Of a DNA stretch of 46,219 bases, positions 16,753 to 25,539 are shown in pieces (position 1 is the first letter of the stretch; each line of letters starts with the position of its first letter). Below the pieces are notes generated by a model. That model was not told the DNA's origin. It saw only the letters and a list, made by a program, of their open reading frames with translations, and ran no database searches. The DNA is from Clostridiales bacterium UBA6114. Its GTDB lineage: Bacteria; Bacillota; Clostridia; Oscillospirales; Butyricicoccaceae. A program made the position numbers and the translations under genes. The stretch spans positions 3,151 to 49,369 of the forward strand of contig DIWE01000012.1 of NCBI GenBank assembly GCA_002423435.1. Direction: 5' to 3'.

Positions 16753-18084
16753 ATGAAATGGAAGGAAACCGCAAAGAGCATCGTTTTGTTTTTGCTGATC
16801 GTCTCAATGGTGCTGATCTATGGGTTTAACTGGGTATACAGGCTCGACCGCGAGGAGATCATGCGGGGGAAAACCTGGGTGGCCGGCTTTGCCCGCTTTT
16901 TCGGGATCATCCAGAACATCGACCAGACGGCGCTCGGTGTCGAGGTTACTCCGGCGGCCTATCCGCTGAAGATGGCCGCGCGCTCGGAGGCCGGGCTTTC
17001 CTTTGTCCAGTACGACAGGGAATCGGTCATGGGCCTTTACGACAGGATCGCGCCTCTCCTGTCGGCGGCGCTTGAAGCCCCGCAGGAGGCGGGCCTCGCG
17101 GAGGAGGCGGAATACAAGGGCGCGCTTTCGGGACGGATGGTTTATCTCGGCTTTGACGGCGACATCCCTTTTTACGCCTTGTCCGAGTGGCTGAACGTAA
17201 CCCAGAAAAAGGAATACGATTTTACGGCGAGGCACGTCGTGCTCCTTGACGACGACGGCATGCTGTCCGTTTATGTAAGGGGCGGCGCCTCCTCGCCGAT
17301 CCACAGGATAAAAACGCTGGTCTCAAGCGCGCCGCTTCTGGAGGCGATCGGCGAATTTGCACCCAGTCCCTGCTCGTTTGCATTTGAAAGCGGCGAAGAG
17401 TACTGGTCGATCGAGCCGGAGACCATCCTGCCGAAGAGCCCTCCGCAAATAAACAGGATAGAGGGCTATCCCCCCTCCTTTACAAACGGCGGACAAGCGA
17501 TCCAGACGCTTCTCGAGGCGTTTTCCTATAACCCGTACACGGTGCAAAGCTACCCGGAGGGGAACGGGACGAAGGTTTACGTGGAAAACCTGAGCACGCT
17601 TCGCATCGAGCCCGACGGGACCGTACACTTTCTGGTTTCCGACGCGCAGGGGGGCATCCCGGTCTCCGGTATTTTATCGGGGGAAAACAGCAATCTGGCC
17701 GTCGTACGGATGATCGAGGCGGCGAGGTTCCTCGTCGACCGCGCCACTGCCAATTTCCGCGCCGACGCTGTTCCGTATCTGAGAAGCTGCCAGTTTGACG
17801 AGGGCACGCAGAGCTATATTGTCTCGTTCGATATGGAGGTCTCCGGCATGCCCGTCCTTTTAAGCGGCGGCCCGGCGGCGGAGGTCGAGATCAAGGACGG
17901 AATGATCTGCTCGGCTGTTTTGCGCCTGCACTCCTACAAGACGACCGACTCGGAGAATTATCTTCTGCCGCTTAGGCAGGCGGTTGCCGTCTACTCGCCG
18001 AGCGAGGAGTTAAACGGCGCGCTCTGGGCCCGGTACGAGGACCTGGGAGAGCCGGAGATCGCGGCGTCTTATTTTATCAGTTGA
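16753..18084 (+). CDS. yycH: WalK accessory protein YycH (WalH)
   Basis: A 443-residue membrane-anchored protein with one N-terminal transmembrane helix (~10-27: IVLFLLIVSMVLIYGFNWVY) and a large extracytoplasmic part. Sequence conservation in this family is low. The call rests on fold-level resemblance (the SIEPETILPKSP region and the two-domain length) and on position between walK and a YycI-like gene. In Bacillus YycH and YycI restrain WalK through their membrane helices; in Staphylococcus they activate it. I chose ATG at 16753, seven bases after GGAGG; ATG at 16732 lacks a proper site. Confidence 0.8.
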   Translation: MKWKETAKSIVLFLLIVSMVLIYGFNWVYRLDREEIMRGKTWVAGFARFFGIIQNIDQTALGVEVTPAAYPLKMAARSEAGLSFVQYDRESVMGLYDRIAPLLSAALEAPQEAGLAEEAEYKGALSGRMVYLGFDGDIPFYALSEWLNVTQKKEYDFTARHVVLLDDDGMLSVYVRGGASSPIHRIKTLVSSAPLLEAIGEFAPSPCSFAFESGEEYWSIEPETILPKSPPQINRIEGYPPSFTNGGQAIQTLLEAFSYNPYTVQSYPEGNGTKVYVENLSTLRIEPDGTVHFLVSDAQGGIPVSGILSGENSNLAVVRMIEAARFLVDRATANFRADAVPYLRSCQFDEGTQSYIVSFDMEVSGMPVLLSGGPAAEVEIKDGMICSAVLRLHSYKTTDSENYLLPLRQAVAVYSPSEELNGALWARYEDLGEPEIAASYFIS

Positions 18085-18102
18085 GGCGGGAGGCAAGAGC
18101 GA

Positions 18103-18945
18103 TTGGAATGGAGCAAGGTAAAAACGATACTGATCTTTGTGCTTCTCGGTGTCAACCTGTTTATGCTTTGCAGCCTTATAAATACGCTGCAGGGTGAGCG
18201 GGCCATCCGCAAGGAAGCGCTCGAGACCGCCGTGAGGGTGGTAAACGGCGACGGCCTGGACGTCCGGTATGAGAGCGTCCCCGCGGATGCAAAAGGGATC
18301 GCTGCCTATGAAATCCCGAGGGACGAGGCGGCGGAGGCGGAAATCGCATCAAAACTGATCGGCGAGTATACGCTCGCCTCCCCCGGCGCCGACACGACGG
18401 TCTATCACGGCCAAAACGGCGAGGCCACCTTCCGCAGCAGCGGAAATTTTGAGATCAAAATAACGGGGGATTTCAGCGTCCCCCAAAGCAAGGACGAGGC
18501 GACAGAGGCCGCCCGGAAGCTTATAAATTCAACCGGCATCAAGGCCATGAGAGACTCCTGCACATTTGAGGACGGCGAATACGTGGTTCATTTCAAGCAG
18601 GGTCTTCAAAAGAATGAAATCGTCAATTCGGATATCGAAGTTTGTTTTTTTGAAGATTCCGTCACCCTGACCGGGATATGGGCATTCGGCAGTCCTTTGA
18701 GCACGGGGGAGATGCCGAGGGATTCCGCGGAACTCCTTTTGGAGTTTAAGAACGTGCTTAAAGAGCAGAATCTGCTCCCGAAAAAGATTTTATCCGTCGA
18801 GGCCGGATATGTCGCGGGCGCCGCCACAGGTGGGCGCTTAAAGCTCCAGCCCGTCTGGGCGATCGAGTGCGAGGGAGTCGGGCTGTATTATTTCGACGTT
18901 GTGCGCGCGCTGCCCGTCGCCGTCGAATACAGTCAATCAACTTGA
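18103..18945 (+). CDS. yycI: WalK accessory protein YycI (WalI)
   Basis: A 280-residue protein with the N-terminal MEWSKVKTILIFVLLGVNLFML helix that is the hallmark of YycI (W-x-K-x-K followed by one membrane span ending at ~25). An extracytoplasmic domain follows, with two YycH/I-like repeats, and it ends in the aromatic LQPVWAIECEGVGLYYFDV segment. It probably pairs with YycH in the membrane to modulate WalK. The TTG start at 18103 is nine bases after GGGAGG, and 18 bases separate it from yycH. Confidence 0.82.
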   Translation: MEWSKVKTILIFVLLGVNLFMLCSLINTLQGERAIRKEALETAVRVVNGDGLDVRYESVPADAKGIAAYEIPRDEAAEAEIASKLIGEYTLASPGADTTVYHGQNGEATFRSSGNFEIKITGDFSVPQSKDEATEAARKLINSTGIKAMRDSCTFEDGEYVVHFKQGLQKNEIVNSDIEVCFFEDSVTLTGIWAFGSPLSTGEMPRDSAELLLEFKNVLKEQNLLPKKILSVEAGYVAGAATGGRLKLQPVWAIECEGVGLYYFDVVRALPVAVEYSQST

Positions 18946-19029
18946 AGTTCATTGAGTATAGAAACCGCCCCGGCCACGGCGCCGGGCTTCATAAAACCGG
19001 AAAAACGATCACAAGAGAAGAGGTCAAAA

Positions 19030-19596
19030 ATGAGTCAAATTCCGTCGAAAGAAGAAGCCTTTGAGATTTTGAAAAGGTATAACAAGGACGCCTTCCACTT
19101 AAAGCACGGCAAAATCGTTTCGGGCGTCATGGGCTATTTCGCAAACGAGTATGATCCCGGAAACGTCGAATTCTGGGAGGTTGTCGGAATGCTGCACGAT
19201 CTTGATTTCGAGCTTTGGCCGGAGGAGCACTGCATAAAGGGCCAGGAGCTTATGAGGGAGCTCGGGCTTGACGAGCGCATCATCCGCGCGGCGGCGAGCC
19301 ACGGCTACTCTATTGCCGTCGACATAAAGCCGGAGCACGTCATGGAAAAAATCCTGTTCGCCGTGGACGAGCTTACCGGGCTTATCGGCGCGGTCGCCAT
19401 CATGCGGCCGTCGAGGAGCGTCTCCGACCTTGAGCTAAAGTCCGTGATAAAAAAATTTAAAAGTCCGAGCTTTGCGGCCGGCTGCTCGAGGGAAGTCATC
19501 GCAAAGGGCGCCGAAATGCTCGGCATGGAACTTTCGGAGCTCATTGGGAAAACGATTCTGGCGATGCGCAGCTTAAATCCCGAACTCGAAATTTAA
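19030..19596 (+). CDS. HD-domain protein of unknown substrate
   Basis: A 188-residue soluble protein with a recognisable HD fold: an early helix HLKHGKIVSG, then GMLHDLDFELWPEEHCIKGQEL (the HD pair in LHDLD and a downstream His), and AAASHGYSI. It resembles the family of small HD hydrolases that act on nucleotides or phosphate esters, but the substrate cannot be read from the sequence. I chose ATG at 19030, about seven bases after AGAAGAGG. Its place between yycI and murA is not part of the usual WalRK locus. Confidence 0.75.
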   Translation: MSQIPSKEEAFEILKRYNKDAFHLKHGKIVSGVMGYFANEYDPGNVEFWEVVGMLHDLDFELWPEEHCIKGQELMRELGLDERIIRAAASHGYSIAVDIKPEHVMEKILFAVDELTGLIGAVAIMRPSRSVSDLELKSVIKKFKSPSFAAGCSREVIAKGAEMLGMELSELIGKTILAMRSLNPELEI

Positions 19597-19635
19597 TTCA
19601 TTTCAAAATAAAAAATTGGCGGTTTAAAAATCATT

Positions 19636-19664
19636 TTGATTTTCAATAATAAGTATGGTAACAT
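19636..19664 (+). promoter_or_regulatory. Possible murA promoter
   Basis: TTGATT (19636-19641) and TAACAT (19659-19664) with a 17-base spacer in an A+T-rich gap of about 115 bases. The -10 is imperfect, so readthrough from the WalRK genes is also possible. Confidence 0.5.
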
Positions 19665-19711
19665 AAGTTGATAGACTCAGGAAAATTTTTCTGAAGGTCT
19701 TTAGAGGAGAA

Positions 19712-21007
19712 ATGCCTGTGGAAAAGTACTGCATTCGCGGAGGCAATAAGCTCCACGGAGAGGTTTCCGTGAGCGGGGCAAAAAATGCCGCCGTCGCGAT
19801 TATTCCGGCGGCCGTTTTGGTAAACGGGCCGTGCAGGATCGAAAACGTACCGAAAATCAGCGATGTCACGTCTCTCCTGATGATTATGAGGGAGCTCGGC
19901 GCAAACATAAAGCTTATCAACGATTCGACCATTGAAATCGACTGCTCCAAAATCAGAAACACAAAGGCGCCTTATGAAATGATCCGAAAGATCAGGGCGT
20001 CTTATTATCTGATCGGCGCTCTTTTGGGCCGCTACCATTTCGCGGAGGTCGGGATGCCCGGCGGCTGCGATTTCGGCGTCCGGCCGATTGACCAGCACGT
20101 CAAGGGCTTTGAAAGCCTCGGAGCAAAGGTCGACATCAAAAACGGGTTTATCCACGCCTCGGCGGAAAACGGCTTAAACGCTTCAAACATCTATTTGGAC
20201 GTCGTTTCCGTCGGCGCGACCATCAACATTATGCTTGCGTCCGTGCTCGCAAAGGGGCAGACGGTGATCGAAAACGCGGCTAAGGAGCCGCACATCGTCG
20301 ACGTCGCAAACTTCTTGAATTCGATGGGCGCCGACATCAAGGGCGCGGGAACCGACGTCATCAAGGTGCGCGGCGTTTCAGGCCTTAAGGGCGGGACGTA
20401 CGCGATTATCCCGGACCAGATCGAGGCGGGCACCTTTATGGCGGCCGCTACGGCGGTAGGCGGAGACATCCTGATTAAAAACGTCATACCGAAGCATCTC
20501 GAATGCATCACGGCGAAGCTTTCCGAAATGGGTGCCGCCATCGAGGAGCACGACGACGCCGTGCGCGTAAAGCGCTACGGCATATTAAACCGCGTCAATA
20601 TCAAGACGCTGCCCTATCCCGGCTTTCCGACCGACATGCATCCCCAGCTTGTGGCGGCGCTCTGCCTCGCAAACGGTACAAGCATGATCACCGAAAGCGT
20701 CTGGGAAAACCGCTATCATTACGTCGACGAGTTAAAAAGAATGGGCGCCAAAATCCAGGTCGACGGCAAGGTCGCGGTTGTGGAGGGAGTCGGCAGGCTG
20801 ACCGGAGCCCCGGTCCGCGCCTGCGATCTGCGCGCCGGCGCTGCGATGATGATCGCCGGGCTGATGGCGCACGGGGTCACCGAGGTTGAGGATATTATGC
20901 ACATTGAGCGCGGGTATGAAGGCATCGTCGAAAAATTCGCGTCTTTAGGCGCCGATATCCGCCGCGTCGAGTATCCCGACAAGGACGAGATGCGCGAGGC
21001 CCTTTGA
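19712..21007 (+). CDS. murA: UDP-N-acetylglucosamine 1-carboxyvinyltransferase
   Basis: A 431-residue MurA, which transfers enolpyruvate from PEP to UDP-GlcNAc in the first committed step of peptidoglycan synthesis. Seen: KLHGEVSVSGAKNAAVAIIPA with the conserved Lys-Asn, the catalytic loop MPGGCDFGVRPIDQH with the Cys targeted by fosfomycin (~118), GAKV, PDQIEAGTFM, PYPGFPTDMHPQ, and the end HIERGYEGI. The loop Cys is present, so the enzyme should be fosfomycin sensitive by that criterion. ATG at 19712 follows AGAGGAGA. Firmicutes often have two MurA paralogues; which one this is cannot be told. A terminator follows. Confidence 0.96.
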   Translation: MPVEKYCIRGGNKLHGEVSVSGAKNAAVAIIPAAVLVNGPCRIENVPKISDVTSLLMIMRELGANIKLINDSTIEIDCSKIRNTKAPYEMIRKIRASYYLIGALLGRYHFAEVGMPGGCDFGVRPIDQHVKGFESLGAKVDIKNGFIHASAENGLNASNIYLDVVSVGATINIMLASVLAKGQTVIENAAKEPHIVDVANFLNSMGADIKGAGTDVIKVRGVSGLKGGTYAIIPDQIEAGTFMAAATAVGGDILIKNVIPKHLECITAKLSEMGAAIEEHDDAVRVKRYGILNRVNIKTLPYPGFPTDMHPQLVAALCLANGTSMITESVWENRYHYVDELKRMGAKIQVDGKVAVVEGVGRLTGAPVRACDLRAGAAMMIAGLMAHGVTEVEDIMHIERGYEGIVEKFASLGADIRRVEYPDKDEMREAL

Positions 21008-21012
21008 CAAAA

Positions 21013-21055
21013 AACAAGCGGAGAGCACGGAGAAAATACCGTGCCCTTTTGTTTT
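21013..21055 (+). terminator. murA terminator
   Basis: GCACGG (21025-21030) pairs with CCGTGC (21039-21044) across AGAAAATA, with outer AAAACAA and TTGTTTT sequences extending the structure and giving a T-rich tail. Confidence 0.75.
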
Positions 21056-21095
21056 GCCCGACGCGTTTCATTTTTAATCCACATCTGGAGGATGT

Positions 21096-21863
21096 ATGCA
21101 GATTCAAATCTATCAGATCGCATCCGGCTCATCCGGCAACTGCGTGCTTATAAGCTCGGAAAAGACCCGGTTTCTGCTGGATGCGGGCACGAATGCCAAA
21201 TACATAAAAACAGCGCTTTCAGCAATCGGAGTCTCTGTAAACGAGCTTGACGCCATTATATTGACTCATGAGCATTTCGACCATATCTCTGCGCTGAAGG
21301 TGCTTTCAAAACACATATCTGCCCCCGTTTACGCCTCCAAGGGGACGGCGGAGGCCCTGATCCGGGGCGCCGGATGCCGGGTCGAGCAGCTGCGCCCGTT
21401 TGACGCCGGAAGCGGCTTTTTTGTCGGCGACTTTTTCATCGAAAGCTTCTGCACGAGCCACGACGCCTGCGACAGCGTCGGATACGTCATAAACTGCGGC
21501 AACCGGAAGGTGGGATACGCGACCGATCTCGGGCGGATCACGGGGGAGATTGTCTCTGTTTTGAAGGGCTCGGAAACGGTGCTGCTCGAATCAAACCACG
21601 ATACCGAGCTTTTGAAAAGCGGCTCGTACCCATACTACCTCAAGCGCCGCATTTTATCGGACACGGGCCACCTTTCAAACGCCGACTGCGCGGACGCCGC
21701 GCTCGAAATTGCAAAAAGCGGGACCAGGAAGATTATTTTAAGCCATCTGAGCGCGGAGAACAACACGGTGAAGATCGCCTACGACACAACCCGCTCCCGG
21801 CTTGACTGCGCCGGTGCCGGGGAGGAGGTCGAGCTCCTTGTCGCCAAAAGGCGTCTGGGGTGA
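21096..21863 (+). CDS. yycJ: Metallo-beta-lactamase fold hydrolase YycJ (WalJ)
   Basis: A 255-residue beta-lactamase-fold protein. The metal site THEHFDHI (HxHxDH, ~55) and later His/Asp ligands (SHDACDSVGY, TDLGRITGE, ESNHD, LSHLSAEN) are all present. It starts with IYQIASGSSGNCVLI, typical of YycJ. In the WalRK locus of Bacillus and relatives this gene follows yycI; there it has been linked to DNA metabolism as a putative exonuclease, while its precise role is unsettled. Here murA and an HD gene stand between. The ATG follows GGAGG (CTGGAGGATGT). Confidence 0.9.
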   Translation: MQIQIYQIASGSSGNCVLISSEKTRFLLDAGTNAKYIKTALSAIGVSVNELDAIILTHEHFDHISALKVLSKHISAPVYASKGTAEALIRGAGCRVEQLRPFDAGSGFFVGDFFIESFCTSHDACDSVGYVINCGNRKVGYATDLGRITGEIVSVLKGSETVLLESNHDTELLKSGSYPYYLKRRILSDTGHLSNADCADAALEIAKSGTRKIILSHLSAENNTVKIAYDTTRSRLDCAGAGEEVELLVAKRRLG

Positions 21864-21890
21864 AGCATGCTTTTGTTATGAGGAGATGAA

Positions 21891-22370
21891 ATGCTGAAAA
21901 TAAAAATCCTGTGCGTCGGGAAGCTCAAGGAGCGGTATTTCGAAAGCGCGTGCGCCGAATATATAAAGCGCCTGTCCGCGTATGCCGAAGCGGACGTTGA
22001 GGAAATTAAGGAAGCGAGGCTTCCCGCGAGCCCCTCGGAGGAGCAGATCAAAAACGCCCTCATAGACGAGGGAAGGCGGATTCTGGAGGCGATGCCGAAG
22101 GGCGCTTTTTCGGTCGCGCTGTGCGTAGAGGGGGAGGAGCCGGACAGCGGGGCTTTTGCCGCGAAGCTCGCCCTCTGGCAGGTGAGCGGGGGGAAGCTTT
22201 GCTTTGCGATCGGCGGGTCAAACGGGCTTTCGGACGAAGTAAAAAAAAGCGCGGGATACAGGCTCTCGCTTTCGAAAATGACATTCCCGCACCATCTGGC
22301 GCGCGTGATACTGCTCGAGCAGCTATATAGGGCGTTCCAGATAAACTTGGGGGGAAAATACCATAAGTAA
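21891..22370 (+). CDS. rlmH: 23S rRNA pseudouridine-1915 N3-methyltransferase RlmH
   Basis: A 159-residue SPOUT methyltransferase. The trefoil-knot S-adenosylmethionine site is FAIGGSNGLSDEV, and the C-terminus carries the nearly invariant MTFPHHLARVILLEQLYRAF and GGKYHK. It methylates pseudouridine 1915 in helix 69 of 23S rRNA on assembled ribosomes. It is the conserved right end of the WalRK-YycJ locus in Firmicutes; here the HtrA-like protease gene that often lies before it is missing. ATG 21891 follows GAGGAGA. Confidence 0.97.
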   Translation: MLKIKILCVGKLKERYFESACAEYIKRLSAYAEADVEEIKEARLPASPSEEQIKNALIDEGRRILEAMPKGAFSVALCVEGEEPDSGAFAAKLALWQVSGGKLCFAIGGSNGLSDEVKKSAGYRLSLSKMTFPHHLARVILLEQLYRAFQINLGGKYHK

Positions 22371-22541
22371 TAGGGAGAATAGAGAGGCCGGAGGCCGCCG
22401 TTCGGCTTGGCGGTGCGTTTTGGCGGCCGGCACCGCGCCGGGTTCAAAACGGAGCAGTGGCATGTGAGCGCCTATGTGACGACCCGCAGCATAACCGGAA
22501 AACAATAACGGTTTTACAGCTGCGGACTATGGCAAAATAAT
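22371..22541. other. Intergenic stretch between rlmH and terminator
   Basis: About 170 bases, GC-rich at first (22385-22440), with no frame that I recognise and no ribosome site. It shares no clear sequence with the two repeat families found elsewhere in the window. Confidence 0.5.
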
Positions 22542-22575
22542 AAAGCGGCAGAATACTCTGCCGCTTTCAGTTTTT
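22542..22575. terminator. Bidirectional terminator between rlmH and the PfkB kinase
   Basis: AAAGCGGCAGA (22542-22552) pairs perfectly with TCTGCCGCTTT (22557-22567) across ATAC; TTTTT follows on the plus strand and a T/A-rich tail follows on the minus strand. It can serve both converging genes. Confidence 0.88.
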
Positions 22576-22623
22576 GATAGTTCTTTTGGCCGGATTGATT
22601 GGCGCGAAGCCGCAGGCGTATTT

Positions 22624-23550
22624 TCAGAGCGTGCGCAGCCTGACTTTCTCATAAATGTTCAGGACGTCCCGGCGCGAAACGACCGCGGAGCTTTCGAGAA
22701 GGGCGCTTGCCATGGCCGTGGAAAGCACGTACTTGATCGTCGCCTCCCGGGTCATCTTCTGTTCGATCGCATGGGACAGCGCGCCGACCAGTGCGTCGCC
22801 CGAGCCGATCGTATTCTGAATCTCGACGGGCGGCGCCTCGGCGTAAAACGCCTCGTCACCCTCAAGATATAATATGCCGCCGGGTAGGAAGGATACCAAA
22901 ACGCCGCGCGCGCCCCTCTGCATCAGCATGCGCGCTTCCGGAAGGGCCGACTCGGGGGTGGTGACAGGAGTGCCGGTGATCTCGGAGAGCTCCTGGGTAT
23001 TGAGCTTTACAAAGCTCGGCCTCGCGCCGAGGGAATGGGACAGGCGGTCGCCGTCGGCGTCGATGACGAGCGGGATTTTGGATTCGGTGACGGCGGAGCA
23101 GAGCTTTGCATAGTACTCCTGGGGAAAATTCGGCGGAGTGCTCCCGGAAATAACGACGATATTGCCGGGATGGAGGTAACCCTTGAGCCGGCTTAACAGC
23201 AGGTTGAAGTTTGCCTCGCTCGTATTGAAGCCGGGCTCATTGATATCGGTATGGCTTCCGTTTCCGCAGTAAATTTTAATATTGACGCGACTCTCGCCGG
23301 GCACTTCCACAAAATGATGCTCGATGCCGTAGGAGCTTAAATTATCCTTGATAAAGCGGCCGTTCTTGCCGGCGATAAAGCCAAGCGCAATGGTATCGCC
23401 GCCGAGAGATTTCACCGCCTTTGAAACATTGATTCCCTTCCCGCCCGCGTCGACGAATGTTTTCAAGGCACGGTTTATTTCTCCGGTCCTGAAGGACGGA
23501 ACGTACAGGATTCGGTCAATCGCGGGATTCAGTGTCACTGTAATGATCAA
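22624..23550 (-). CDS. PfkB-family hexose-phosphate kinase (1-phosphofructokinase type)
   Basis: A 308-residue ribokinase-fold kinase of the 1-phosphofructokinase / tagatose-6-phosphate kinase group. Seen: the N-terminal TVTLNPAIDRILYV, the substrate motif DAGGKGINVSKAVKSLGGD, VVISGSTPPNFP, and the catalytic anion hole and base in TIGSGDALVGAL (~245). Expected reaction: fructose 1-phosphate plus ATP to fructose 1,6-bisphosphate, but tagatose 6-phosphate is equally possible. No PTS or DeoR gene lies beside it. I chose TTG at 23550, eight bases after GGAGG; the upstream GTG overlaps that site. Confidence 0.85.
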   Translation of the reverse strand: MIITVTLNPAIDRILYVPSFRTGEINRALKTFVDAGGKGINVSKAVKSLGGDTIALGFIAGKNGRFIKDNLSSYGIEHHFVEVPGESRVNIKIYCGNGSHTDINEPGFNTSEANFNLLLSRLKGYLHPGNIVVISGSTPPNFPQEYYAKLCSAVTESKIPLVIDADGDRLSHSLGARPSFVKLNTQELSEITGTPVTTPESALPEARMLMQRGARGVLVSFLPGGILYLEGDEAFYAEAPPVEIQNTIGSGDALVGALSHAIEQKMTREATIKYVLSTAMASALLESSAVVSRRDVLNIYEKVRLRTL

Positions 23551-23573
23551 ACGCAGCACCTCCAGTTTCCTTT

Positions 23574-23602
23574 ATTTTAACAAATGCAATTTTATTTATC
23601 AA
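23574..23602 (-). promoter_or_regulatory. Promoter of the PfkB kinase gene
   Basis: On the minus strand TTGATA (23602-23597) and TAAAAT (23579-23574) are 17 bases apart, shortly before the start codon. Confidence 0.75.
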
Positions 23603-23635
23603 TACGAAATAACGAAAAAAGGAAGCCTTAACTGC

Positions 23636-23664
23636 TTTTCAAAAAAGATTCGCGGTGGTATAAT
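23636..23664 (+). promoter_or_regulatory. Promoter of the nucleotide-sugar dehydrogenase gene
   Basis: A perfect TATAAT at 23659-23664 is preceded at 17 bases by TTTTCA (23636-23641), a weak -35. The start codon is 45 bases downstream. Confidence 0.65.
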
Positions 23665-23708
23665 GACAGATGGTTCTTTGGACAAGAACGCCTGTAAGGA
23701 GAATAGAC

Positions 23709-24914
23709 ATGCAGAAAATCACAATACTCGGACTTGGATATATCGGACTGCCGACGGCGATCACGCTTGCCGACGCGGGCTTTACCGTGACCGGCTTTGA
23801 CACGAATGCGGAAGTTGTCAATATCTTAAACACCGGAAGGATACACATTGTCGAACCGGGCCTCGCCGACGCCTTAAAGCGGTCCATGGACGGCGGGCGG
23901 CTTACCTTCACGCATGAGCTTCGCGAGTCGGAGGTTTTTTATATTGCGGTGCCCACCCCGTTTTTTTCCGAAATGGGCAGGATCAGCGCCGATTTAAGCT
24001 ATGTCAGCTCGGCGGCGGAAATGGTGGGAAAGGTGATCCGGGAAGGAAATCTTGTTATTCTGGAGTCGACCGTGCCGCCCCGCACGACGAAAATGCTCTC
24101 CGAGATCATTGAAAAAACAAGCGGACTTCGCGAAGGGCAGTTTTATATGGCTCACTGCCCCGAGCGCGTGATTCCCGGCAATATGCTTTCGGAGCTTAAA
24201 AACAACGACCGCATCATCGGCGGACGCACGAAGGAAGCGGGGGAGCGGGCGAAGGCGATTTATGAACGGGTGCTCGTCGGGGGGAAAGTCCGCTTGACCG
24301 ACGACCTGACCGCCGAAATGTGCAAGCTGACGGAAAACACCTTCCGCGATGTCAATATCGCCTTTGCAAACGAACTGTCCATTATCTGCGACGAGCTCGG
24401 GATCGACGTGTTCAACCTGATCTCCCTTGCAAACTGCCATCCGCGCGTCAAGATCTTAAATCCCGGCGTCGGCGTCGGGGGGCACTGCATCGCGGTCGAC
24501 CCCTGGTTTATCTACGAGCAGTTCCCCGAGGAGGCAAAGCTGATTTATGCCGCGCGGCTTCGAAACGACGCCAAGCCCAGGTATGTTGCCGACCGCGTTT
24601 CGAAGGCGGTCGCCGGAAAAAAGAAGCCCGTGGTCGCCGTTTTAGGGCTTTCGTACAAGCCCGATGTGGACGACCTTCGGGAAAGCCCGTCCATCGAGCT
24701 TTGCCATGAGCTGATGCAGCGGGGCCTTACGGTCGTCGCCTGCGAGCCATTTGTCCCGGGCGATGTCAGCGGCATTGCGAACCTGCCGCTCGAGGAGGCG
24801 ATCGACCGCTGCGATTTTGCCGTCGTCACCCTCGCGCATACCGCCTTTCGCGAAAAAAAGGAACTGATCGCGTCAAAGCCGTACTATGACTGCGTCGGCC
24901 TGATGAAACACTAA
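23709..24914 (+). CDS. wecC: UDP-N-acetyl-D-mannosamine dehydrogenase-like enzyme
   Basis: A 401-residue UDP-glucose/GDP-mannose dehydrogenase family enzyme, oxidising a nucleotide sugar to the uronic acid with two NAD+. Seen: the Rossmann motif ILGLGYIGLPTA, VPTPF, ESTVPPRTT, HCPERVIPGN, KLTENTFRDVNIAFANEL, and the catalytic Cys in GVGVGGHCIAVDPWFIY. The GHCIAVDPWF form and the YIGLPTA start favour the WecC (UDP-ManNAc) subgroup over UDP-glucose dehydrogenase. The product would feed a surface polysaccharide, yet no epimerase or glycosyltransferase gene is adjacent. I chose ATG at 23709 after TAAGGAGAA. The symbol is tentative. Confidence 0.8.
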   Translation: MQKITILGLGYIGLPTAITLADAGFTVTGFDTNAEVVNILNTGRIHIVEPGLADALKRSMDGGRLTFTHELRESEVFYIAVPTPFFSEMGRISADLSYVSSAAEMVGKVIREGNLVILESTVPPRTTKMLSEIIEKTSGLREGQFYMAHCPERVIPGNMLSELKNNDRIIGGRTKEAGERAKAIYERVLVGGKVRLTDDLTAEMCKLTENTFRDVNIAFANELSIICDELGIDVFNLISLANCHPRVKILNPGVGVGGHCIAVDPWFIYEQFPEEAKLIYAARLRNDAKPRYVADRVSKAVAGKKKPVVAVLGLSYKPDVDDLRESPSIELCHELMQRGLTVVACEPFVPGDVSGIANLPLEEAIDRCDFAVVTLAHTAFREKKELIASKPYYDCVGLMKH

Positions 24915-24954
24915 ATTTTGCGGATCAGACCGCGCGGGAGGATGTTTTTCTAAA

Positions 24955-25539
24955 ATGGAGATGCGCGACGAGTTTATCGGATATTACAGACAGTATATCA
25001 AAAGGGACGGTGCCGACCGCCTTCTTCAGTGGATTTCGGAAACCGATTTTTTCAGCGCTCCGGCGAGCACAAGGTTTCACTCGAGCTACGAGGGCGGGCT
25101 TTTGGAGCACAGCCTAAACGTCTTTCGGAATCTGATATCCCGGTACCCGGACGGCCGGGGCTATCCGCCGGAAAGCCTCGCGATATGCGGGCTTTTGCAC
25201 GACCTTTGCAAGGTGGAGTTTTACAAGGTGTCCTACCGCAATATGAAAAACGACTCGACGGGGAGCTGGGAGCGGGTCGCTTATTATACGATTGACGAGA
25301 GATTCCCTTATGGGCACGGCGAAAAGACGGTTTTTCTGATCGAACGGCACATGCGTCTTACCGAGGACGAGGCTCTGGCGATCCGGTGGCACATGGGCGG
25401 GTTCGACCAGGACGCGAAGGCGGGCGGATACTCGGTGTCGGCCGCGTTTTCAAGACTGCCGCTTGCCGTCATGCTGCATGTCGCCGATCTGGAGGCTACA
25501 TATCTTACGGAAACGTCCGGCCGAAAAAATGGGAAATGA
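24955..25539 (+). CDS. HD-domain hydrolase (YhaM-like)
   Basis: A 194-residue HD-superfamily protein. Metal ligands are visible as FHSSYEGGLLEHSLNV (first His pair), GLLHDLCKVEFY (the HD pair, ~82), and HGEKTVFLIERHMRLTEDEALAIRWHMGGFD with further His. Similar sequences form the catalytic domain of the 3'-5' exoribonuclease YhaM and related phosphohydrolases, but the OB-fold of YhaM is lacking, so nuclease activity is only a possibility. ATG 24955 lies 12 bases after GGGAGGA. Its end overlaps the next gene by 11 bases. Confidence 0.75.
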   Translation: MEMRDEFIGYYRQYIKRDGADRLLQWISETDFFSAPASTRFHSSYEGGLLEHSLNVFRNLISRYPDGRGYPPESLAICGLLHDLCKVEFYKVSYRNMKNDSTGSWERVAYYTIDERFPYGHGEKTVFLIERHMRLTEDEALAIRWHMGGFDQDAKAGGYSVSAAFSRLPLAVMLHVADLEATYLTETSGRKNGK

